Assembly (NCBI GenBank): GCA_011042035.1
Contig: DQZA01000064.1
Location: 1-17,042 of the forward strand
Direction of reading: 5' to 3'
DNA length: 17,042 nt
Source: Desulfobacteraceae bacterium
Lineage (GTDB): Bacteria; Desulfobacterota; DSM-4660; Desulfatiglandales; Desulfatiglandaceae
In this document: one piece after another, positions 1 through 5,303 of the stretch
Numbering within the stretch: the first letter of the stretch is position 1
Layout: every line of letters starts with the position of its first letter
Notes under the pieces: generated by a model
What the model saw: the letters and a program-made list of their open reading frames with translations, nothing else
What the model was told of the DNA's origin: nothing
Database searches by the model: none
Translations under genes and position numbers: made by a program

Positions 1-206
1 GCATCCCCCCTGATCCACGTAACAGGGATTGGCGGGAATATCAGGAGTGGCTGAAGAAAGGTAACAATCCTGAACCACCAGACCCAGAGCCTTCAAAGAT
101 CAACCACCTCCAGTTAAAAAAGGACCTGATTAATAATATAAATTCTGCTTCCACTTTGAGTGAAGTACGTGCTATAATGGTTACTATACTGGAGAAGTTG
201 CTGTGA
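1..206 (+). CDS. Phage tail-associated hypothetical protein, 3' end only
   Basis: The gene enters from outside the window and reads open in one frame from base 3 to a TGA at 204-206, giving 67 residues. The segment DWREYQEWLKKGN followed by a Pro-rich stretch (NPEPPDPEP) is a pattern I know from small phage proteins encoded near tail-fibre genes. The C-terminus, with a helical segment ending in IMVTILEKLL, also fits such proteins. No enzymatic motif is visible. It stops about 70 bases before a tRNA-Val fragment, which fits the last gene of an integrated prophage. The start, full length and exact role are not visible. The family assignment rests on pattern memory and is moderately sure; that it is coding is likely. 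Confidence 0.6.
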   Translation, partial: IPPDPRNRDWREYQEWLKKGNNPEPPDPEPSKINHLQLKKDLINNINSASTLSEVRAIMVTILEKLL

Positions 207-278
207 CTATACATGGAAAATATAGCCAAAAGAAAGAAGGCTAAGCTTCCGAAATCATAGATAATAATCCGGCTTATG

Positions 279-328
279 TTACCTTGACGCGGTAGTGGTC
301 ATGGGTTCAAATCCCATCGCGCCTACCA
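279..328 (+). other. 3' fragment of tRNA-Val(GAC), probable prophage attachment site (att)
   Basis: The anticodon stem TTACC (279-283), loop TTGACGC with anticodon GAC (286-288) and stem GGTAG (291-295) are all present. They are followed by variable loop TGGTC, T stem-loop ATGGG/TTCAAAT/CCCAT (301-317), acceptor strand CGCGCCT (318-324) and ACCA (325-328). No D arm or 5' acceptor strand (expected A/GGGCGCG) lies upstream. The bases before 279 are unrelated AT-rich DNA next to a phage-like gene. Tyrosine-recombinase elements often integrate in the anticodon or T arm of a tRNA gene and leave a displaced 3' copy at the far end. This fragment fits that, so the intact tRNA-Val should lie beyond the other end of the element, outside the window. 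Confidence 0.8.
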
Positions 329-342
329 GTGAGAATCAATCG

Positions 343-369
343 GGCTGCCACTATGGCGGCCTATTTTTT
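343..369 (+). terminator. Rho-independent terminator after the tRNA-Val locus
   Basis: GGCTGCC (343-349) pairs with GGCGGCC (355-361) in a 7-bp GC-rich stem with one G-U pair and loop ACTAT, followed by TATTTTTT (362-369). It sits 14 bases after the tRNA CCA end, so it is most simply the original tRNA terminator. It would also insulate thrS from prophage transcription. Confidence 0.85.
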
Positions 370-574
370 CGTCCCTTTTTTGACCGGTACGTTGGAGGGT
401 TTGCCCATTTTTTTCTTGCATTTCTTCAAGTTGTCAACTATAAGAAACTAGTTTTACGTGTGTGCAGAGGGGTTTTGGCAAATACTATTAAGCTTAATAC
501 GGTAATCCAAGGAGAAGACCTGTTTAACAAATTGGATTTGTTTATCTTTATTCCAGCAAAAACTTTGTTTTGAG
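370..574 (+). promoter_or_regulatory. thrS upstream leader with 14-bp palindrome and possible promoter
   Basis: No gene is convincing here. A perfect 14-bp palindrome TATTAAGCTTAATA lies at 486-499, a possible operator or half of a stem. A candidate promoter is TTGGCA (475-480) with TACGGT 17 bases downstream (498-503); the -10 is weak and the palindrome lies in its spacer. AATCCAA (504-510) and TTGGATT (532-538) can form a 7-bp stem in the transcript just ahead of the terminator-like hairpin at 575-612. The promoter call is tentative; the palindrome and pairing are exact. Confidence 0.35.
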
Positions 575-618
575 AGGCATCTGACGTAAAGAGTAGGTTC
601 ACTCAGATGCCTTATTTT
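575..618 (+). terminator. Terminator-like hairpin (possible attenuator) directly upstream of thrS
   Basis: AGGCATCTGA (575-584) and TCAGATGCCT (603-612) form a perfect 10-bp stem around an 18-base loop, followed by TATTTT (613-618) and more pyrimidines. The next gene starts 9 bases later at 627, so the hairpin lies in the thrS leader and not behind another gene. It may be a transcription attenuator, or it may limit ribosome access, since thrS has no good Shine-Dalgarno sequence. The large loop makes it weaker than a classic terminator. Confidence 0.6.
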
Positions 619-626
619 CTTTACGC

Positions 627-2549
627 ATGGCCGCAATGAAGGAGTACCAGATAAAACTGAAAGACAGAGAGCCCGAGGTCATTGAGGCCGAATCTCTTAC
701 TGCGTTTGATGCTCTTAAGCAGCTCAAAGTTAAAAGAATTGAAGACGTGGTAGCGGTCCGGTTGAACGGGGAAGTCCGTGACATAGGCGTTCCTTTGGAT
801 GGGGCTGCCGAGCTGGAACCCATTTACGTTGACTCTCCTGAGGGGCTTGAAATACTGCGGCATAGCACTTCTCACGTCATGGCAATGGCGGTCAAAGAAC
901 TGTTTCCCGGGGTTAAGGTGACGATAGGTCCTGCTATTGAAGATGGGTTTTATTATGACTTTGACTATGAGCGTCCCTTCAGGGAAGAAGATCTCCCAAA
1001 GATCGAAGAGAAAATGGCCGAGATCATCAAGGCTGACTATCCCTTCCAGCGCAAAGAGGTAAGCAAGGAAGAGGCTGTTCGTTTTTTTGAACAACAGGGG
1101 GAAAAGTATAAGCTCGAACTACTGCAGGACATCGACGACGATGGGGTTTCTCTTTATACCCAAGGTAGCTTTACTGATTTATGTAGAGGTCCCCATATTC
1201 CATCCACTGGAAAGATAAAGGCCTATAAGCTGACAAAGGTTGCGGGCGCATATTGGCGGGGCGATGAAAGACGTGAGATGCTGAGCCGGATATACGGTGT
1301 TGCTTTTCCCAATAGGAAGGAGCTTAAGGCCTACTTGCAGAGACTGGAAGAAGCGCGCAAAAGGAATCATGTCAGGCTGGGGCCTCAACTGGAATTGTTT
1401 AATACGTACGAAGAGATCGGCGCGGGGATGGTAGTGTGGCACCCTAAGGGAGCAATGCTCCGATACATTCTGGAAGACTTCGAGGTAAAGGAGCATCTAA
1501 AACGAGGCTATGAAATAGTACGAGGCCCTCAGTTACTCAAGACAGAGCTGTGGAAAAAATCCGGGCATTTCGAGAACTATAGAGAAAATATGTACTTTAC
1601 ACTTATTGATGAGCAGTCCTATGGCATAAAACCTATGAACTGCCTCGCTCATATGATGATTTACCGCTCAAAGATTCGGAGTTACAGGGACTTGCCAAAG
1701 CGGTATTTCGAATTGGGCATCGTGCACCGTCATGAACGCTCGGGTGTATTGCATGGGCTTCTGAGGGTTAGAGAGTTTACCCAGGATGACGCGCACATTA
1801 TATGCACCCCTGAGCAACTGAACTCAGAGATAAAAGGGGTTCTGGACTTTGTGAAAGATATGATGGCGATATTCAATTTCGACTATGACTTGGAGATAAG
1901 CACAAGGCCAGAGAAATCCATCGGCTCAGATGAAGATTGGGAAAATGCGACACGGGCCCTTATAAAGGCCATGGAGGATAATAACCTTCCTTATGACATT
2001 AATGAGGGCGACGGCGCCTTTTACGGGCCTAAGATAGATGTAAAATTGAGAGATGCTTTAGGGAGAAAATGGCAATGTGCTACAATTCAATGCGATTTTA
2101 CACTCCCTGAACGATTTGATCTTTATTACATTGGAAAAGATGGGGAAAAACACCGCCCAGCCATGATACACCGCGTGATTTTGGGCGCAATAGAAAGGTT
2201 TATCGGAATTTTGATAGAACATTATGCGGGAGCATTTCCCGTATGGCTTGCTCCTGTGCAAGCGATACTTCTTACTGTAACAGACCGGCATATTCCTTAT
2301 GCCGAAAAGGTGATGGATAAACTTGAGGGAGAGGGTGTTCGAATAGAGGCGGATTTTAGAAACGAAAAGCTGGGGCTAAAGGTAAGGGAAGCTCAACTCA
2401 GGAAGATTCCGTACATGCTTATCATCGGCGATAAAGAGGTTGATCAGGAAAGGATCACCCCCAGACTTAGGACTGGTGAGAACTTGCCCATGATGAGTGT
2501 AGGGGATTTTGTTGAACGAGTTAAAGAAGATTGTAGCAAAAGGAGGTAA
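627..2549 (+). CDS. thrS: Threonine--tRNA ligase
   Basis: Class II synthetase charging tRNA-Thr in the cytoplasm. The 640 residues match the bacterial norm. Domains in order: TGS about 4-65, editing domain about 75-230 with HSTSH (His79, His83) and CRGPH (Cys186, His190), catalytic core about 250-535, and anticodon-binding domain about 540-635. Zinc ligands Cys339 (KPMNC), His390 (QDDAH) and His515 (MIHR) are intact. Motif 2 (VHRHE to VREFTQDDAH) and motif 3 (GAIERF) are present. The ATG at 627 has no clear ribosome-binding site and an ATG three codons later is possible; no in-frame start lies further upstream before a stop. infC begins 3 bases after the stop codon. A strong hairpin just upstream may regulate expression. 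Confidence 0.97.
   Translation: MAAMKEYQIKLKDREPEVIEAESLTAFDALKQLKVKRIEDVVAVRLNGEVRDIGVPLDGAAELEPIYVDSPEGLEILRHSTSHVMAMAVKELFPGVKVTIGPAIEDGFYYDFDYERPFREEDLPKIEEKMAEIIKADYPFQRKEVSKEEAVRFFEQQGEKYKLELLQDIDDDGVSLYTQGSFTDLCRGPHIPSTGKIKAYKLTKVAGAYWRGDERREMLSRIYGVAFPNRKELKAYLQRLEEARKRNHVRLGPQLELFNTYEEIGAGMVVWHPKGAMLRYILEDFEVKEHLKRGYEIVRGPQLLKTELWKKSGHFENYRENMYFTLIDEQSYGIKPMNCLAHMMIYRSKIRSYRDLPKRYFELGIVHRHERSGVLHGLLRVREFTQDDAHIICTPEQLNSEIKGVLDFVKDMMAIFNFDYDLEISTRPEKSIGSDEDWENATRALIKAMEDNNLPYDINEGDGAFYGPKIDVKLRDALGRKWQCATIQCDFTLPERFDLYYIGKDGEKHRPAMIHRVILGAIERFIGILIEHYAGAFPVWLAPVQAILLTVTDRHIPYAEKVMDKLEGEGVRIEADFRNEKLGLKVREAQLRKIPYMLIIGDKEVDQERITPRLRTGENLPMMSVGDFVERVKEDCSKRR
2541..2546 (+). promoter_or_regulatory. 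Ribosome-binding site that fixes the AUA start of infC
   Basis: AGGAGG lies inside the last codons of thrS, six bases before ATA at 2553-2555. No ATG, GTG or TTG occurs in that frame until 2613, which would remove the conserved IF-3 N-terminus. The spacing is ideal for ATA. Confidence 0.85.
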
Positions 2550-2552
2550 GCC

Positions 2553-3071
2553 ATAGCAAAGCAGCAAACTGACGTAAGGGTTAATGAACAAATAAGGGCC
2601 CGAAATGTTAGATTGATTTCCGTGGAAGGTCAGCAACTTGGAATATTGCCCGTGCAAGAGGCTCTGCGGGTTGCAAGGGACGAAGGGTTGGATTTGGTGG
2701 AGGTTTCCCCTAAGTCAGACCCTCCAGTCTGCCGGATAATGGACTATGGAAAATTTAAGTATCAGGCCAGCAAGAAGCTTCAGGAAGCACGGAAAAAGAG
2801 CAAGGCCTTTCAGGTAAAGGAGGTTAAGCTCCGGCCCCATACTGATGAGCATGATTTGAATTTTAAGATACGAAACATCGTCAAATTTCTCGAAAAAAGG
2901 CATAGGGTCAAGGTCGTGGTGTTTTTTCGGGGAAGAGAAATGGCTTACATGGATATGGGGTATCAGCTTCTCAAAAGGGTGGCCGAGCAGGTGGAAGAGA
3001 AGGGGACCATAGAGCAGGCCCCAAGGCAGGAGGGAAGAAACACAGTTAGTATGGTGCTAATTCCCAAGTAA
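2553..3071 (+). CDS. infC: Translation initiation factor IF-3 (AUA start codon)
   Basis: IF-3 binds the 30S subunit, keeps it free from 50S and checks start-codon pairing. From ATA at 2553 the protein is 172 residues (E. coli IF-3 has 180). It contains the conserved N-terminal segment RVNEQIRARNVRLI, then LDLVEVSP and CRIMDYGKFKY, a basic linker, and the C-terminal domain (KEVKLRPHTDEHD, FFRGREMA, PRQEGRNTVSMVL). A start at the TTG at 2613 would cut off the conserved N-terminus. Start codons that IF-3 itself discriminates against (AUU in E. coli) are known to give autoregulation; AUA would do the same here. The frame runs straight from the thrS stop through one codon (GCC), so translational coupling is likely. 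The start choice is an inference from conservation plus the Shine-Dalgarno sequence. Confidence 0.95.
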   Translation: MAKQQTDVRVNEQIRARNVRLISVEGQQLGILPVQEALRVARDEGLDLVEVSPKSDPPVCRIMDYGKFKYQASKKLQEARKKSKAFQVKEVKLRPHTDEHDLNFKIRNIVKFLEKRHRVKVVVFFRGREMAYMDMGYQLLKRVAEQVEEKGTIEQAPRQEGRNTVSMVLIPK

Positions 3072-3405
3072 GGCAGGATATCTTCCAGTAAAAAGGATTG
3101 ATGCCCTGTTGGATTTTTTTCAAAGCTAACAAGGACCAACTGTGGGACTGCTCTTATTGTCCCGGGCAATAGGAGAAAAACGCCTGCCTGAGTGCCTACA
3201 GCAGGCGAGCCTTTAGCCGAAGGACTTAAGTATGCCCCAAAGGGGCTGAAAACCGCAGAGTGTAGAACAAGGAATATCGAATGTAGATCGGGACAAAGCC
3301 ATGTCAGCCTGGCAAGTTATCGGCTTCACCCGATAGTAGTCGAGTCTTTGCCGAGACTGGGGTCCAAGGCTACCGAGATAATGAGAAATTTCGTTGGAGG
3401 ACAAG
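3072..3405 (+). promoter_or_regulatory. Structured infC-rpmI leader, candidate L20 control region
   Basis: This 334-base gap has no convincing gene but a row of hairpins. They are CTCTTATTG/CAATAGGAG (3151-3159/3167-3175, one G-U), CGCCTGC/GCAGGCG (3181-3187/3201-3207), GCCCC/GGGGC (3234-3238/3242-3246), TATCGG/CCGATA (3318-3323/3330-3335) and AGTCT/AGACT (3343-3347/3354-3358). The last ends 37 bases before the rpmI Shine-Dalgarno sequence. In E. coli L20 represses rpmI-rplT by binding RNA in this same gap, and other L20 leaders are known in different phyla. The gap is unusually long. Part of it (around 3266-3340) resembles dispersed intergenic repeats I associate with this group, so a repeat insertion is an alternative. 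Confidence 0.4.
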
Positions 3406-3603
3406 ATGCCGAAACTTAAGACAAAGCGTGCCGCTGCAAAGCGATTCAAGATCACAGGCACAGGAAAAGTAAGGAGAAGGAAGGCATATGCCAGCCACAT
3501 CCTTACCAAGAAAAATTCGAAACGCAAGCGGAACTTGCGGAAAGCTACAATATTGGATAGCACCAATGAGAGACAGGTGGCCAGATTATTGCCGTACCTG
3601 TAA
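3406..3603 (+). CDS. rpmI: Large ribosomal subunit protein bL35
   Basis: A 65-residue, very basic protein beginning MPKLKTKRAAAKRFKITGTG, the family signature, with the conserved HILTKKNSKRKRNLRK segment. It is a structural part of the 50S subunit. The start is ATG 3406, with TGGAGG at 3395-3400 five bases ahead; a TTG at 3394 lies inside that Shine-Dalgarno sequence and is not used. Length is exactly typical. It lies between the structured leader and rplT, the usual infC-rpmI-rplT order. Confidence 0.96.
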   Translation: MPKLKTKRAAAKRFKITGTGKVRRRKAYASHILTKKNSKRKRNLRKATILDSTNERQVARLLPYL

Positions 3604-3695
3604 TGGTGTGTACCATGTAGGTCAGTAACATATTTTAGCGAAAAAATTTCCCTCCATAAGGGCTTATAACGGTATATCTAAAGTGAGGTTCAGCT

Positions 3696-4046
3696 ATGCC
3701 AAGGGTTAAGAGAGGATTTAAGGCCAGAAGACGGCGGAAGAAGGTGCTGAAGGCAGCAAAAGGTTACAGGGGCGCTCACAGCAAGCAATTTAAATCAGCC
3801 AGTATTGCTGTGAAAAGGGCGGGCATGTACGCGTACCGAGATAGAAAAAATCGCAAGAGAGAATTCAGGCGCCTTTGGATAGTACGGATTAATGCCGCTG
3901 CCAGAGAGCAAGGTATGAGTTATAGCAAGTTGATGGGTGGCCTGAGGAAAGCAGGTGTTTTGCTTGATCGTAAGGTACTTGCTGATATGGCCGTAAGAGA
4001 TCCCGCAGCATTTTCACAAGTCGCCGCAATGGCTCAGCAAGCCTAA
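3696..4046 (+). CDS. rplT: Large ribosomal subunit protein bL20
   Basis: A 116-residue protein opening with MPRVKRGFKARRRRKKVLK and continuing with AKGYRGAHSKQFK and YAYRDRKNRKREFRRLWI, all hallmarks of L20. It is needed for early 50S assembly and in several bacteria is the translational repressor of its own operon. GTGAGG (3683-3688) sits 7 bases before the ATG. The C-terminal globular half (INAAAREQGMSYSKLMGGL), which makes the RNA contacts used in autoregulation, is complete. The 92-base gap from rpmI holds a small ATGGT/ACCAT hairpin at its start and nothing else clear. Confidence 0.97.
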   Translation: MPRVKRGFKARRRRKKVLKAAKGYRGAHSKQFKSASIAVKRAGMYAYRDRKNRKREFRRLWIVRINAAAREQGMSYSKLMGGLRKAGVLLDRKVLADMAVRDPAAFSQVAAMAQQA

Positions 4047-4089
4047 TTTGCGACCTGCTGTCCATGTTACACTACTCCCTCGAGCTATG

Positions 4090-4135
4090 GCGTATTTCAC
4101 AATAGGGTGGAATACGCAGAACTGCGTCAAACGCA
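4090..4135 (+). promoter_or_regulatory. Tandem hairpins between rplT and pheS
   Basis: GCGTATTTCAC (4090-4100) pairs with GTGGAATACGC (4107-4117) over 11 bp with one G-U pair and loop AATAGG. A second stem, TGCGT/ACGCA (4123-4127/4131-4135), follows five bases later. No T-run follows, so this is not a standard terminator. It could be a processing or stabilising site separating ribosomal protein and synthetase messages. Confidence 0.5.
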
Positions 4136-4159
4136 TCCAGTCATACCAGGGAATGGGAA

Positions 4160-5167
4160 ATGAGAGATCAAATTAAGGAATTAGAAGCTCGGGCCTTGAA
4201 GGATCTGGAGGCAGTAAATGATGGTGTTGCGCTTGAAAAATTCAGGGTCACCTATTTGGGTAAGAAGGGCCTGGTAACAGCACTGATGCGCAATTTGGGT
4301 AAGTTGCCTCCTGAAGAAAGGCCAGAGGTGGGCCGAGAGGCAAATCTGCTCAAGAAAAAATTGACGGAAAAGTTCGAGGCCCTGAAAAATAGGATCGAGG
4401 AACAGGGACAAAGGGCCTTCAGAGGGATAGATGTAACCTTACCCGGGCGAAAGCCAGAACTGGGGCACCTGCATCCCATAACTCAAACTATAAATGACGT
4501 ATGTGACATTTTTCAACGGATGGGATTTAGGGTAGTTAAGGGCCCTAATGTCGAGCTTGATTATTATAATTTCGAGGCATTGAACATTCCAAAAGATCAT
4601 CCTGCTAGAGACATGCAGGATACTTTCTACATTTCTGACACCCTTCTTCTCCGTACGCACACCTCTCCGATCCAAATAAGGGTAATGGAGGCCCAAAAGC
4701 CTCCGGTCAGCATCATAGCGCCTGGAAAAGTGTACAGGAGAGACTCTGATGTGTCTCACACACCGATGTTCCATCAGGTGGAAGGCTTGCTGGTGGACAA
4801 AGGGGTGAGCTTTGCCGATTTGAAAGGCACTCTCATTAGTTTTGTGCACCAGATGTTTGGCAAGGAGACGGGCGTAAGATTCAGGCCCAGCTTTTTCCCA
4901 TTCACCGAACCTAGTGCAGAGGTGGATATCCAGTGCGTACTGTGTGGGGGAGCGGGCTGCAGAACATGTGGCCAGACAGGGTGGCTTGAGATTTTGGGCT
5001 CGGGAATGGTAGATCCCGCTGTGTACGGATTTGTTGACTATGATCCCGAAGTATATACGGGTTTTGCCTTTGGAATGGGGATTGAGCGCATCGCAATGCT
5101 CAGGTATGGTATTGACGATATCCAGATGTTTTTCAAGAATGAGATGAGGTTCTTGAGGCAGTTTTAG
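4160..5167 (+). CDS. pheS: Phenylalanine--tRNA ligase alpha subunit
   Basis: Catalytic subunit of the alpha2-beta2 class II enzyme that attaches Phe to tRNA-Phe. The 335 residues are typical. An N-terminal coiled-coil arm (about 1-85) precedes the catalytic domain. HTSPIQIRVM (about 165) and HTPMFHQVEGLLVD (about 199) carry motif 2 and substrate contacts, and GMGIERIAML (about 306) is motif 3. The Cys-rich stretch CVLCGGAGCRTCGQTGWLE is usual in this type. AGGGA at 4148-4152 precedes the ATG by 7 bases. pheT follows after 136 bases, a wider gap than in most pheST operons, and this gap contains a perfect 10-bp hairpin. Confidence 0.97.
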   Translation: MRDQIKELEARALKDLEAVNDGVALEKFRVTYLGKKGLVTALMRNLGKLPPEERPEVGREANLLKKKLTEKFEALKNRIEEQGQRAFRGIDVTLPGRKPELGHLHPITQTINDVCDIFQRMGFRVVKGPNVELDYYNFEALNIPKDHPARDMQDTFYISDTLLLRTHTSPIQIRVMEAQKPPVSIIAPGKVYRRDSDVSHTPMFHQVEGLLVDKGVSFADLKGTLISFVHQMFGKETGVRFRPSFFPFTEPSAEVDIQCVLCGGAGCRTCGQTGWLEILGSGMVDPAVYGFVDYDPEVYTGFAFGMGIERIAMLRYGIDDIQMFFKNEMRFLRQF

Positions 5168-5249
5168 GGTCCAGATGATTTCCTCCAATTGTGGACAGTT
5201 TTGTAATGCTTTGAATAACAAATGTGCACCCGGAATGCTGTAATGTTGG

Positions 5250-5277
5250 AAGAATGGAATGTTTGGTTTCCATTCTT
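5250..5277 (+). promoter_or_regulatory. Perfect 10-bp hairpin in the pheS-pheT gap
   Basis: AAGAATGGAA (5250-5259) and TTCCATTCTT (5268-5277) form a perfect stem with an 8-base loop, 26 bases before the pheT ATG. No T-run follows, so it is not a classic terminator. It may tune translation or stability of pheT, whose Shine-Dalgarno sequence is weak. Confidence 0.5.
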
Positions 5278-5303
5278 GGACTATGTGGAGCTGAAACTAG
5301 GTT

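Noticed and set aside
279..328. tRNA-Trp, suggested by the acceptor strand CGCGCCT
   Set aside because: The anticodon loop TTGACGC reads GAC (Val) and the discriminator base is A, not G.
41..573. Open frames over the prophage edge and tRNA fragment (41-229 minus, 295-573 plus)
   Set aside because: They cross the tRNA fragment and terminator or run antisense to the phage-type gene, and their products show no family pattern.
370..626. T-box riboswitch ahead of thrS
   Set aside because: The leader ends in a terminator-like hairpin, but I see no T-box consensus (AGGGTGGNACC type) or specifier loop.
3192..3566. Open frames in the infC-rpmI gap (3192-3419 plus, 3213-3566 minus)
   Set aside because: They cover hairpins and run into or antisense to rpmI, with low-quality composition and no homology pattern.
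4439..5221. 260-residue minus-strand open frame opposite pheS
   Set aside because: Shadow of the clearly coding pheS frame; no recognisable domain or ribosome site.
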